DNA of 64,000 bases from DASXAI01 sp963728985 (GTDB taxonomy: Bacteria; Actinomycetota; Acidimicrobiia; Acidimicrobiales; Ilumatobacteraceae), in the NCBI GenBank assembly GCA_963728985.1, contig CAVSME010000003.1, forward strand, positions 682,001-746,000. Reading direction: 5' to 3'. The translations under genes were made by a program, and so were the position numbers. The notes beneath the pieces were generated by a model. The model did not search any database. It was not told the origin of the DNA and saw only the letters and a list, made by a program, of their open reading frames with translations. Below are positions 1 through 7,467 of the stretch, one piece after another (position 1 is the stretch's first letter; every line of letters begins with the position of its first letter).

Positions 1-256
1 GCACCCGCGCCACCTCGGCCTCGGCATCGGAGCGGGCCGTGGCGGCGTCGTCGATCTCCTTGGCGATCTTCTGGGTGCGGCCGCGCAGCGAGGCGGCGAT
101 CGGCTTCCCCGCGAACTTCACCAGGATGAAGACGACGATGAGGAAGGCGATGGTGCCCCACAGGATCTCCGAGGCCTCGGGGAACCACGTGTTCTCGGCG
201 TGGAACTCGGTGCCGCCCTCGGCGGCGAACAGCGCGATGCTGCCCAGCACGCTCAT
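1..256 (-). CDS. atpF: ATP synthase F0 subunit b (partial, C-terminus beyond left edge)
   Basis: About 85 codons are visible. An N-terminal segment (residues 1-25, AAEGGTEFHAENTWFPE) leads into one membrane helix (about 30-48, GTIAFLIVVFILVKFAG) and then a charged helix (TQKIAKEIDDAATARSDAEAE). This is the F0 b layout: a membrane anchor followed by a coiled-coil stalk linking the membrane rotor stator to F1. It is the second b-type gene in the operon, after the one at 375-971, so the enzyme probably carries a b/b' heterodimer. Which of the two is b and which is b' cannot be decided from a truncated copy. The ATG at 254-256 follows a GAGGATG-like ribosome site lying inside the edge of the intercistronic repeat. 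The gene runs off the window, where delta, alpha, gamma, beta and epsilon are expected. Confidence 0.85.
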   Translation of the reverse strand, partial: MSVLGSIALFAAEGGTEFHAENTWFPEASEILWGTIAFLIVVFILVKFAGKPIAASLRGRTQKIAKEIDDAATARSDAEAEVARV

Positions 257-306
257 CGGTGCACCATCCTCACGTGCGCACGGGTTGAACTCGCTGCCTG
301 TCGGGC

Positions 307-378
307 GGCACCAGTGAGCTGCTCGCCGCTGCGCGGCGAGCAAGACACCGTGTTGTTGCGCTCGCTTCGCTCGCTCAT
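307..378 (-). repeat. Intercistronic repeat element, copy 1 (hairpin)
   Basis: This 72-base block matches 5465-5536 at 58 of 72 positions without gaps. On the minus strand it starts with ATGAGCGAGCG, whose TGA is the stop codon of the upstream b-type gene. It then forms a perfect 10-bp hairpin (arms 320-329 and 333-342, loop of 3) and ends GCTCACTGGTGCC. Similarity continues more weakly to about 268, covering the stretch that holds the next gene's ribosome site. Between the two copies the hairpin arms differ at two base pairs in a compensatory way (T-A to G-C, C-G to T-A). It could be read as a small peptide beginning MSERSER, but the covariation fits selection on RNA structure better. Confidence 0.75.
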
Positions 379-971
379 CCCGTCACCGTCCCGGCGCTCA
401 TGATCTCGGCCACGATCGGCCTCGCTCTCTCCCGATCGACGGGCACGCCGAGGATGCGCTCGGCAGCCGATGCCCCGATCTCGACCACGATCGGTTCCGT
501 GCTGGCCAGCGCCGTCTGGCGGGCGGCCTCGACCTCGGCGGCGGCCGCGGCGCGCCGCTCGGCGATGCGAGCGTTGGCCGCCGTCACCTTCGCGGTGCGG
601 TCGGCGTCCACTTCCCCACGGGCCTGCTCGAGCAGCCGTGCCGCCTCGCCATTGGCTTCGGCGATGGCGGCCTCGTACCGAGCGACGTCGTCGGCGCCGG
701 CGGCGCGGATGCGCTCGGCGTCGTCCAGGTCGGCACGCGTCTTGGCGTAGCGGGCGTCCGTCCCCTTCTTCAGCTTGGGGAACAGCCACACCCGCATCAG
801 CAGCACGAGCACCAGGAACGAGCCGATGCCCCACGCCATCTCACTGCCGACAGGCAGGATCGGGTTGGGCGCCTCCTCGGTGGAGGCAACGGTCGTTGTG
901 GTGCCGGTGTCCTGGCGCGGGACGACCACCGAGTACCCGGTGGCGGCCACCTGGATCACGACGACAGGCAC
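375..971 (-). CDS. atpF: ATP synthase F0 subunit b-type (b or b')
   Basis: This 198-residue stator subunit has a 40-residue polar N-terminus, one membrane helix (about residues 47-65, WGIGSFLVLVLLMRVWLFP), a long Ala/Glu/Arg-rich coiled coil to about 165, and a C-terminal piece that would contact delta. It is somewhat longer than E. coli b (156 residues) because of the N-terminal extension. The GTG start at 971 is preceded by GGAG five bases upstream. The TGA stop is contributed by the repeat element that follows. It lies 34 bases downstream of atpE in the same operon. Tandem b-type genes are known in cyanobacteria, alphaproteobacteria and some actinobacteria. Confidence 0.85.
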   Translation of the reverse strand: MPVVVIQVAATGYSVVVPRQDTGTTTTVASTEEAPNPILPVGSEMAWGIGSFLVLVLLMRVWLFPKLKKGTDARYAKTRADLDDAERIRAAGADDVARYEAAIAEANGEAARLLEQARGEVDADRTAKVTAANARIAERRAAAAAEVEAARQTALASTEPIVVEIGASAAERILGVPVDRERARPIVAEIMSAGTVTG

Positions 972-1005
972 GTCAACTCCTTCTCGAGCCGATGGAGACT
1001 GAAGC

Positions 1006-1272
1006 TCAGGCGAACTTCAAGAGGATGAAGACCACGAAGCCGATGAGGGCGAGGGCCTCCGTGAAGGCGATGCCGAGGAACATGGTGGTACGCACCATGC
1101 CGGCGGCCTCCGGCTGACGGGCCATGGCCTCGATGGCCTTGCCGACCACGTAGCCGATGCCGATGCCCGGGCCGATGGCGGCGAGGCCGTAGGCGAAACC
1201 GGCACCGATGGCCGCTTGGTTGTTCTTCTCGTCCGGGTTGAACTGCTGGGCGAGGATGCTGACTGCTTCCAT
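1006..1272 (-). CDS. atpE: ATP synthase F0 subunit c (rotor ring)
   Basis: This 88-residue hairpin of two membrane helices forms the proton-translocating c-ring. Helix 1 carries the Gly-rich packing motif (GPGIGIGYVVG, residues 34-44). The polar loop has the conserved RQP (52-54) that contacts gamma and epsilon. Helix 2 holds the carboxylate Glu72 in AFTEALALIGF. The Gln in helix 1 and the Ser/Thr after the Glu typical of sodium-coupled rings are absent, so proton coupling is inferred. The N-terminus is about 18 residues longer than in many c subunits. The ATG at 1272 has GGAG about 12 bases upstream. Confidence 0.95.
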   Translation of the reverse strand: MEAVSILAQQFNPDEKNNQAAIGAGFAYGLAAIGPGIGIGYVVGKAIEAMARQPEAAGMVRTTMFLGIAFTEALALIGFVVFILLKFA

Positions 1273-1303
1273 GGGATGTGACGTCTCCTGTAGTCGGCAG
1301 GAC

Positions 1304-2068
1304 TTAGTGTTCGGGATGGGCGGCGCCGCCGATGTACACGGCGGTCAGGATCGTGAAGATGTACGCCTGCAGGACCGAGACGAGGATCTCGAAGGCCGTC
1401 AGGAACACCAACATGAAGAACGGCAGCACGAAGATCGGTATGAGGAACGCCGTGCCCGCCGTGATGAGTGCGTCGGTGAGGATGGCGAACGTCACCAGCA
1501 GGAGGTGGCCGGCGAGCATGTTGGCGAAGAGTCGGATGGCCAGGGAGAAGGGCCGGACGATGAACGTCGAGACGAACTCGATGGGGGCAACCAGGAAGTA
1601 GAGGGCGAAGGGCACGCCGGGCGGGAAGCACGAGTTCTTGATGTACGAGAAGAACCCCTGGTGCTTGATGCCGACGGTGTTGTAGACGAGCCACACGACC
1701 AGGGCCATCGTGGCCGGGATGGCCATGCGAGCGGTGGCCGGCATCTGCGCCGTCGGGATGATCTCGGTGATGTTGCAGAAGAAGACGAAGAAGAAGATGG
1801 AGACGAGGAACGGCGTCCAGCCGAGCCCGTCCCGGCCGATCGTCTGCAGCACGATGTCGCTCTCGATGAACTCCACCGACACCTCGGCCACGTTGCGCAC
1901 GCCGGTCGGGGCCTTCATCGGGTCCTTGCGGTTGGCCAGGACGAAGATGATGACGGTGGCCAGCACCGCGACGACACCGATCAGGGCGACCTTGTTGAAG
2001 GACGGGAAGATGTCCGGCCACACGAGGAGGTGGCTGATCTCCGGGAAGTCCAGGGCGAACACGCTCAA
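1304..2068 (-). CDS. atpB: ATP synthase F0 subunit a
   Basis: This 254-residue integral membrane stator subunit provides the proton half-channels. The signature SLAIRLFANMLAGH is present, with the essential Arg at about residue 179, and several membrane helices follow (for example LVVWLVYNTVG and LIPIFVLPFFMLVFLTAFEILV near the C-terminus). I chose the TTG at 2068 because AAGGA lies eight bases upstream and the codon falls just after the stop of the preceding gene at 2080. A longer open frame upstream to 2422 overlaps that gene completely and has no family support. The TAA stop is at 1304, 31 bases before atpE. Confidence 0.93.
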   Translation of the reverse strand: MSVFALDFPEISHLLVWPDIFPSFNKVALIGVVAVLATVIIFVLANRKDPMKAPTGVRNVAEVSVEFIESDIVLQTIGRDGLGWTPFLVSIFFFVFFCNITEIIPTAQMPATARMAIPATMALVVWLVYNTVGIKHQGFFSYIKNSCFPPGVPFALYFLVAPIEFVSTFIVRPFSLAIRLFANMLAGHLLLVTFAILTDALITAGTAFLIPIFVLPFFMLVFLTAFEILVSVLQAYIFTILTAVYIGGAAHPEH

Positions 2069-2079
2069 CGTAGGAGTCC

Positions 2080-2526
2080 TTAGTTCGACGAGCCGGGGGC
2101 GGCCGGGGGCTTGAGGCCCGGGAAGGCGAGCGAGGCGGAAACGTAGCGCAGCTCCCAGAACAGGAGCCCGAGGTGGGTGACGATGATGGTGAGCCCGAGG
2201 GGCACCAGCGACACCCACGAGGCGTCGCGCACGAGGATGACCGCGGCGAAGATGAGGGCCAGGCGGCCGATGTAGCCGAACAGCACGGCGCCCATCATCA
2301 GCCCGAGGTTGACGCGGGCCGTCCAGGTGATGAGCGCCGCCGACAGCAGGAAGTTCACGCAGACGATGGCGATGCCGTACACGGCCGAGGCCGCGCCCGT
2401 GGCCCCCCAGATGGCCCAGCACACGGCGACCAGCACCGGGGTGGCGAGGAGGCCCTTCTTGACGAGGTCGCGAGCGACGTCGCGCTCGGGTGCTGGGCCC
2501 TCCAGGCGGGTGACGTAGGAGCTCAC
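2080..2526 (-). CDS. atpI: AtpI-like ATP synthase assembly protein
   Basis: This 148-residue protein has four predicted membrane helices (LLATPVLVAVCWAIWG, AVYGIAIVCVNFLLSAAL, LGLMMGAVLFGYIGRLALIFAAVIL and VPLGLTIIVTHLGLLFWE) and short polar ends. Size, topology and position directly before atpB match the ATP synthase protein I family, which helps assemble the c-ring and may transport Mg2+ or Ca2+. Sequence conservation in this family is low, so the assignment rests partly on gene order. The start overlaps the preceding gene's stop by four bases (ATGA), which suggests translational coupling. Confidence 0.75.
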   Translation of the reverse strand: MSSYVTRLEGPAPERDVARDLVKKGLLATPVLVAVCWAIWGATGAASAVYGIAIVCVNFLLSAALITWTARVNLGLMMGAVLFGYIGRLALIFAAVILVRDASWVSLVPLGLTIIVTHLGLLFWELRYVSASLAFPGLKPPAAPGSSN

Positions 2527-2822
2527 GGGTTGGGATCCTCGGCTTCGTCGACGACGGACGTCAGCGGGCGGGCCATGGCCCGTCGAGCGGTGGCCTCACG
2601 GTCGATCTCGTCGCCGAAGTGGAAGTAGGCCCGCACGATCTGGCCGACCAGGGCGAACACGAACAGCACGACCATGAAGATCGGGGTGGTGCCGAAGACC
2701 CGGTCGAGGACGAAGCCGACCCCCAGGAAGATGGCGATCGTGGCGGCCCACTCGAAGCCCCGCGCCAACGTGTCACCGATGCCTGGGGCCAACACGCGGC
2801 GACGGTTCGGGACGAGTTGCAC
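2523..2822 (-). CDS. AtpZ/AtpI-type small membrane protein, first gene of the ATP synthase operon
   Basis: This 99-residue protein has two membrane helices (about 23-42, FEWAATIAIFLGVGFVLDRVF, and 46-66, PIFMVVLFVFALVGQIVRAYF). The pattern of a GxGFxLD-type loop and a second helix ending in a short charged tail fits the AtpZ family (putative F0F1-ATPase subunit, Ca2+/Mg2+ transporter), which is encoded next to atpI in many operons. It is the promoter-proximal gene. The ATG at 2822 is preceded by GAGGTCCCCGTGCA, giving a weak ribosome site. A TGTGA-N6-TCACA palindrome lies 66 bases upstream. Function is inferred from context. Confidence 0.65.
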   Translation of the reverse strand: MQLVPNRRRVLAPGIGDTLARGFEWAATIAIFLGVGFVLDRVFGTTPIFMVVLFVFALVGQIVRAYFHFGDEIDREATARRAMARPLTSVVDEAEDPNP

Positions 2823-2887
2823 GGGGACCTCTTTTACCAGGTGGCCGACGTTCGACCGTCAGCCTGGGCCAAGTGCTGCGCCCAAGC

Positions 2888-2905
2888 TTGTGAATCGACT
2901 CACAA
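2888..2905. promoter_or_regulatory. CRP-family operator candidate upstream of the ATP synthase operon
   Basis: The 18 bases read TTGTGA, six spacer bases ATCGAC, then TCACAA. The two arms are perfect reverse complements and contain TGTGA-N6-TCACA exactly, which is the consensus recognised by CRP and its actinobacterial relatives. It lies 66-83 bases upstream of the first operon gene, in a 241-base gap. I could not fix the -10/-35 hexamers, so whether it activates or represses is unknown. Confidence 0.5.
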
Positions 2906-3063
2906 TGTAGTGAAGCCCAGCTGTCGCGAGCAACTCTCCCGGAGGTAATGGCCCAGCCAGTTCACAGGCGCGCGGAAGGGGGTTCGGGCGGTGCCGGGAG
3001 CAGGGACCTTGGGCCGGGCCACCGGGCCCGATGGCCGAAGTCTGGGCGCGTACGTCGCGCTGA

Positions 3064-4341
3064 TCAGGGCGCGAGCGTCGTCGTCGTCGTCGCCTCGGTC
3101 GTCGTGGTCGTCGCCTCGGTGGTCGTCGTCGTCGCCTCGGTGGTCGTCGTGGTCGGCGCCTCGGTCGTCGTCGTCGTGGCCACGGTCGTGCTCGTCGTTG
3201 TCGTCGTCGGCGGTGGGGCCTCGGTCGTGCCCGTCGTGCCCCCACCCCCGATCGTCGACACCGGTGGCATGACCGTCGTCGTCACCGGCGGCGGCGTCGG
3301 GGGCGGCCACGGAGACGTGACCGGCGTGGTCGTCGGGGTGGACGTGGGGCTGGTGTCGGGCGGCAGCGTCGGCGGGCCGGGGAGCAGGACGGTCGTCGGG
3401 GTGGCCGTGTCGACCGGATCGGTCACGACGGGATGACTGACCTGCGGCGGGGAGGTCGTGCGCGGCGGTCCCGTGCGGGTGCCGAGGCCGGCGGGCGGCT
3501 CGAGCTCGACGGCCAGCACGACGGCGGGCAGCGTGGGCGGCGGTCCCGGCTGCGTGTTCGGGGGTGCCGTCACCACCGACACCGCGGCGGCGGTCGACGC
3601 CGGGGCCGGATCGGTCACGACCACCGCCGTGGAGCCGGCTGCGGCGTTCGTGAGCGGCGTGGTCACGACAGTCGTGACCTGTGCGAACGGATTGCCCCGC
3701 ACCACCCGCCCCCCGCCGACGGTGTTCACCCGCTCCACCCCCGTGGAGAAGGCCCGGTTGGCGGCGACCAGGCTGAGGCCGGCGATCATGCTGGCCACGC
3801 CGACGGTCAGCCGCCGGCGCAGCAGCCGGGCCCGGACCTGCGCCGCCTGGCGCCGGTCGAGACCGAGGATGTGCATCAGCCGCTGTTCGAGCTCCTCGTC
3901 ATCGAGATCGAGGGCCTCGGCCAGTGCCTCCAGGTCGTCGCCGCGTACGGCCACCTCCTGGTTCGAACCCACGTGGCGCTCCTGGCGCACGAGCCCGAGG
4001 AAGGCATGGAGGACGTCGTCGTTGTCGCGCCTCGACGTCGACAGCTGCGTCGCCCCCGTTCCGAGGCACATCACGCCGGTGTCGGCGTCGTACGTCAGGA
4101 CGCCCCGCCGCGGCAGCAGCTCGGTGATCTGCAGCCCGCAGGCCTGGGCGATGGCCTCCATCTGGTCGTCGGTCGGCACCCGATCACCGCGCTCCCAGTC
4201 GCGGACGGTGCGCAGCTGGACGCGCATCCGGACGGCGAGATCACGCTGTGTCAGGCCGCGTGGGAGCCGCGCCTGGCTCAGCATCACCGCGACACGGCGG
4301 GCGGGAATGCCCGCGGTGTACATGTACCGCGCGTCGACCAT
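3064..4341 (-). CDS. Membrane-anchored XRE-type HTH protein with long Thr/Pro-rich exported tail
   Basis: This 425-residue protein has four parts. Residues about 20-75 form an XRE/Cro-type helix-turn-helix (LTQRDLAVRMRVQLRTVRDWERGDRVP). Residues about 100-170 are acidic and probably helical. One membrane helix (about 177-197, TVGVASMIAGLSLVAANRAF) follows. The remaining 230 residues are Thr, Pro, Val and Gly rich and would lie outside the cell, ending in near-perfect TTTTTEA repeats. An N-terminal HTH, single helix and exported domain recall RodZ and membrane-bound regulators, but no RodZ-type outer domain is visible. The tail looks like a wall-spanning or glycosylatable stalk. The target is unknown; the protein could sense envelope state. 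It is a single gene between the ATP operon and the UDP-xylose genes. Confidence 0.7.
   Translation of the reverse strand: MVDARYMYTAGIPARRVAVMLSQARLPRGLTQRDLAVRMRVQLRTVRDWERGDRVPTDDQMEAIAQACGLQITELLPRRGVLTYDADTGVMCLGTGATQLSTSRRDNDDVLHAFLGLVRQERHVGSNQEVAVRGDDLEALAEALDLDDEELEQRLMHILGLDRRQAAQVRARLLRRRLTVGVASMIAGLSLVAANRAFSTGVERVNTVGGGRVVRGNPFAQVTTVVTTPLTNAAAGSTAVVVTDPAPASTAAAVSVVTAPPNTQPGPPPTLPAVVLAVELEPPAGLGTRTGPPRTTSPPQVSHPVVTDPVDTATPTTVLLPGPPTLPPDTSPTSTPTTTPVTSPWPPPTPPPVTTTVMPPVSTIGGGGTTGTTEAPPPTTTTTSTTVATTTTTEAPTTTTTEATTTTTEATTTTTEATTTTTLAP
3066..3215 (-). repeat. Thr-codon tandem repeat in the HTH protein tail
   Basis: Imperfect repeats of about 24 bases encode TTTTTEA and TTTTTEAP units at the C-terminal end of the preceding gene. 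On the plus strand they read as GTCGTCGTC/GCCTCGGTGG alternations. Such arrays are prone to slippage and give long artefactual Val-rich frames on the opposite strand. Confidence 0.8.
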
Positions 4342-4440
4342 CAGTCCCCTCCAGCCGTCAGCGCTCTCCCTACAGTTGAGAGACGACGAGCGGCCGCGCT
4401 CAATGGGCCGAATGGCCCCTTCCTCAGTGCTCCCGGATCC

Positions 4441-5415
4441 TCAGCGCCACCGCAGAGGCGCGGGGGCAGGGGCCGCCGACATCAGCTCGGCCCGGTACCA
4501 AGCGACGGTGTGCTCGAGCCCCTCCCGCAGCGACACCCGCGGTGCCCAGCCGAGCACCTCGCGCGCGAGCGTGATGTCGGGGCGGCGCACCTTCGGATCG
4601 TCGCCCGGCAGCGGCTCGTAGACGATCTCCGAACTGGAGCCGGTGACGTCGAGGCAGGCCTGGGCCAGCTCGAGGATCGTGTGCTCCTCGGGATTGCCGA
4701 TGTTCATCGGGCCCACCCAGTCGGACTCGAGCAGCCGCAAGATGCCGTCCACCTCGTCGTCCACGTAGGTGAACGAGCGGGTCTGCGATCCGTCGCCGTA
4801 GACGGTGAGCGGCTCGCCGGTCAGGGCCTGCGACAGGAAGTTCGGGATGGCCCGCCCGTCACCGGGACGCAGGTACGGGCCGTAGGTGTTGAAGATGCGC
4901 ACGACCCGGACGTCGACCCCGTGCTCACGGTGGTACGCCATCGTGATGGCCTCGGCGAAGCGCTTGGCCTCGTCGTAGACGCTGCGGGGCCCGACCGGGT
5001 TGACGTTCCCCCAGTACGACTCGGGCTGCGGATGGGCCAGCGGGTCGCCGTAGACCTCGCTGGTGGAGGCCAGGAAGAAGCGGGCGCCCTTGTCCTTGGC
5101 CAGGCCCAGCAGGTTGTGGCTGCCGAGGCTGCCCACCTTCATGGTGGCGATCGGGTTGTCGAGGTAGTCGCGGGGACTGGCCGGGCTGGCGAAGTGCAGC
5201 ACGGCGTCGACCGGTCCGGCGACATGCACGTACCGCGAGACGTCGTGGTGCTGGAAGCTGAACCCCCGCTCGCCGAACAGGTCCTCGATGTTGGAGAGCC
5301 GGCCGGTGATGAGGTTGTCGATGGCGACCACCGACCACCCCCGCGACAGGAGTTGCCGGCACAGGTGCGAGCCGATGAAGCCCGCCCCGCCCGTCACGAC
5401 GGCGCGGCGGCTCAC
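4441..5415 (-). CDS. uxs: UDP-glucuronate decarboxylase (UDP-xylose synthase)
   Basis: This 324-residue extended short-chain dehydrogenase is predicted to convert UDP-glucuronate to UDP-xylose through NAD-dependent C4 oxidation, decarboxylation and re-reduction. It has the NAD motif GGAGFIG (9-15), the catalytic STS (117-119) and Y147xxxK151 (SVYDEAKR). The stretch EVYGDPLAHPQPESYWGNVN is diagnostic of UXS rather than GalE or RmlB. Length matches bacterial UXS. The GTG at 5415 has GGAAGG eight bases upstream. A longer frame to 5469 enters the repeat element and lacks homology. It lies directly downstream of UDP-glucose dehydrogenase, so the pair would run UDP-Glc to UDP-GlcA to UDP-Xyl for the glycan locus. 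Confidence 0.9.
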   Translation of the reverse strand: MSRRAVVTGGAGFIGSHLCRQLLSRGWSVVAIDNLITGRLSNIEDLFGERGFSFQHHDVSRYVHVAGPVDAVLHFASPASPRDYLDNPIATMKVGSLGSHNLLGLAKDKGARFFLASTSEVYGDPLAHPQPESYWGNVNPVGPRSVYDEAKRFAEAITMAYHREHGVDVRVVRIFNTYGPYLRPGDGRAIPNFLSQALTGEPLTVYGDGSQTRSFTYVDDEVDGILRLLESDWVGPMNIGNPEEHTILELAQACLDVTGSSSEIVYEPLPGDDPKVRRPDITLAREVLGWAPRVSLREGLEHTVAWYRAELMSAAPAPAPLRWR

Positions 5416-5464
5416 TGGTGCTTCCTTCCATGATGTGCACGGGTTCGAGTGGGTGACAACGGGG

Positions 5465-5536
5465 GGCACCAGTGAGCGGTTCGCCGTGAAGCGGCGAACC
5501 AGGCACCGTGATGCCGGGCTCGCTCCGCTCGCTCAT
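5465..5536 (-). repeat. Intercistronic repeat element, copy 2 (hairpin)
   Basis: This is the second copy of the 72-base element found at 307-378. Here it lies between ugd and uxs. Its minus-strand start ATGAGCGAGCG supplies the TGA stop of ugd. The hairpin arms are 5478-5486 and 5492-5500 with a five-base loop; one extra G-U pair is possible at the base of the loop. Weaker similarity to copy 1 extends to about 5420 and includes the region carrying the ribosome site of uxs. Both copies therefore join two co-oriented genes in the same way. Confidence 0.75.
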
Positions 5537-6801
5537 CGGCCGATGCCGACGTGCTGGAAGCCGAGCCGGCGCACCTCGTTGCGATCGAGGAGGTTGCGGG
5601 CATCGACGATCGAGGGCGACGCCATGAGGTCGTGCACCTTCGTCAGGTCGAGCCAGCGGAACTCCTCCCAGTCGGTGAGGACGGCCAGCACGGAGGCACC
5701 GTCGCAGGCGCCGTAGGGATCGGCCGAGAAGCCGATGCCGTCGAGGGGCTCGTGGACGGTGGGGTCGAAGCCGACCACCTCGGCGCCCTCTTCGTTCAGG
5801 CGCTTGATGATGGCCAGCGACGGCGAGTCGCGCAGGTCGTCGGTGCGGCCCTTGAACGTGAGGCCCCACACCGCCACCCGGGCACCGGCCAGGCTGCCAC
5901 CGGCGGCCGTGCGTATCTTGGCCACCACCCGCTCGTGCTGCTCCACGTTCACGTCGATGACGCCCCGCAGGAGGCTGAAGTCGTAGCCGGCGTCCTCGGC
6001 GATGCGCACGAGGGCCTTGGTGTCCTTCGGGAAGCAGCTGCCGCCCCAGCCCGGGCCCGGCTTCAGGAAGTCCTGGCCGATCCGCTTGTCGGAGCCGATG
6101 CCGACGACGACGTCGGCCACGTCGGCACCGACGTGCTCGGACAGCGCGGCGACGGCGTTGATGAACGACAGCTTCGTGGCGAGGAAGGCGTTGGCGGCGT
6201 ACTTGATGAGCTCGGCCGTGGCCGGGTCGGTGACGATGAACGGCGCGGGGACACCCAGATAGAGGGAAGCCACCCGGATGGCGGCGCTCTGGTCGTCGCT
6301 CCCCACCACGATCCGGTCGGGGTGGAGGAAGTCGTGGACAGCCGTGCCCTCGCGGAGGAACTCGGGGTTCGACACCACCGAGACGTCCGGCCGGCGCAGC
6401 ACCCGCTCCACCACCTTGGTGGAGCCGACCGGCACGGTCGACTTGTTCACCACGACCGACCCATCCTCGAGGTGCTCGCGGATCTCCGCGGCGGCGGTCT
6501 CGAGGTAGGTGAGGTCGGCGGAGCCGTCGGCGCCCTGCGGCGTCGGCACGCACAGGTAGACGAACTCGGCGTCGGGCACGGCGGTCACCGCGCCGAGGAC
6601 GAAGTGCAAGCGGCCCGAGCGCAACCCGTCGGCCACGAGGTTCTCGAGACCGGCCTCGACGATCGGGATTTCGCCCCGATTCAGGCGCTCGATTTTCTCC
6701 GGGACGACGTCAGCACACACCACGTCATGTCCGAGATGGGCGAAGCACGCTCCTGTCGTCAGACCGACATAGCCCGCACCAATGACGGCGATTCGACTCA
6801 T
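5533..6801 (-). CDS. ugd: UDP-glucose 6-dehydrogenase
   Basis: This 422-residue enzyme oxidises UDP-glucose twice to UDP-glucuronate using NAD. It shows the Rossmann motif IGAGYVG (7-13), CVPTPQGADGSADLTY (84-99; the DGSADL form points to UDP-glucose rather than UDP-GlcNAc dehydrogenase), the conserved Lys200 in ELIKYAANAFLATK, and the catalytic Cys256 in GPGWGGSCFPKDT. The C-terminal UDP-binding domain (VAVWGLTFKGRTDDLRDSPS) is complete. The ATG at 6801 starts MSRIAVIG; sequence upstream of it is not conserved and no clear ribosome site is seen. The stop falls within the intercistronic repeat. It supplies the substrate of the downstream UXS. Confidence 0.93.
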   Translation of the reverse strand: MSRIAVIGAGYVGLTTGACFAHLGHDVVCADVVPEKIERLNRGEIPIVEAGLENLVADGLRSGRLHFVLGAVTAVPDAEFVYLCVPTPQGADGSADLTYLETAAAEIREHLEDGSVVVNKSTVPVGSTKVVERVLRRPDVSVVSNPEFLREGTAVHDFLHPDRIVVGSDDQSAAIRVASLYLGVPAPFIVTDPATAELIKYAANAFLATKLSFINAVAALSEHVGADVADVVVGIGSDKRIGQDFLKPGPGWGGSCFPKDTKALVRIAEDAGYDFSLLRGVIDVNVEQHERVVAKIRTAAGGSLAGARVAVWGLTFKGRTDDLRDSPSLAIIKRLNEEGAEVVGFDPTVHEPLDGIGFSADPYGACDGASVLAVLTDWEEFRWLDLTKVHDLMASPSIVDARNLLDRNEVRRLGFQHVGIGR

Positions 6802-7467
6802 GCAGGAGTTGTATCGCGACGCAGCCGAACGGCTCCTTAGGTTCTTCGGCTCATTGTGGCTCGGCGCCCATGCGGCGGGCGCCGCGCTCGCGCCGAGTTT
6901 CACTCTGCGGAGGCCACGCGTCACCGCATGCGTCTCGTGGCTCCGAGGATGAGTCGTTCGGCCCCTTGTGACCGGGGCCACCCGCTCCGTACCTTCATGG
7001 CGAGGTGGATCTCGGCTGTGCGGCCGTACCGCGAACGTCTCGACGGGTACGGCACCGGTGGGCTCGGAAGCATGAGGCGGGGATGGCAGCAGTCACTGCC
7101 ATCCCCGTTGCTCCGTCCGCACGCACCACCGCTCGCGATTGGTTGATGAACACCTGGACCGCTCCGCTGTGGGTGAGGAAATCCGGGGGACGCCACCACC
7201 CGAGAACCGTCAGTCGAGGCTCGCGACGCGGAGCGAAATCGGCGCCGCTCGGCTCTGTGCTGACGGTGGTCGCCCAGTCGCATTTGGTGGGTTCGACGGG
7301 GTCCGTCGTGGCCATCCGAATGAGCCGGACGACCCGTAGAAGGCCTTGTCAGCCCCAGGTACTGTGGCCGCAGCGGCCGGAACCACGACCAACCCGGCTC
7401 GGCAAGCTCGTGCCCGACGACAGTGGCGTCCGAGGGCAATCCCCTCCCACTTAGTACGAGGTTCGTT
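6802..7467. other. Intergenic region between divergent ugd and wzz-like genes; no gene recognised
   Basis: These 666 bases separate two operons that start in opposite directions and must contain both promoters. Several frames of 60-170 codons are open on both strands, but they are Arg/Ser/Pro rich, match no family I know and overlap each other, so I treat them as chance. A TACTGT hexamer at about 7370 could be a -10 for the plus-strand operon, but this is weak. No tRNA-like cloverleaf or strong hairpin was noticed. Confidence 0.5.

Noticed and set aside
307..378. A small peptide gene starting MSERSER
   Set aside because: The same start occurs in the second element copy, but the peptide diverges while the hairpin covaries, so RNA structure explains the conservation better.
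2948..3436. A Val-rich open frame on the plus strand
   Set aside because: It is the antisense of the Thr-codon repeat of the HTH protein; the Val runs are a product of the repeat.
3433..5433. A 666-codon plus-strand frame
   Set aside because: Antisense of the HTH protein and UDP-xylose synthase, both of which have clear family motifs on the minus strand.
6921..7454. Overlapping 149- and 172-codon frames upstream of the wzz-like gene
   Set aside because: Arg/Ser/Pro-rich, on opposite strands over the same DNA, without ribosome sites or recognised motifs.
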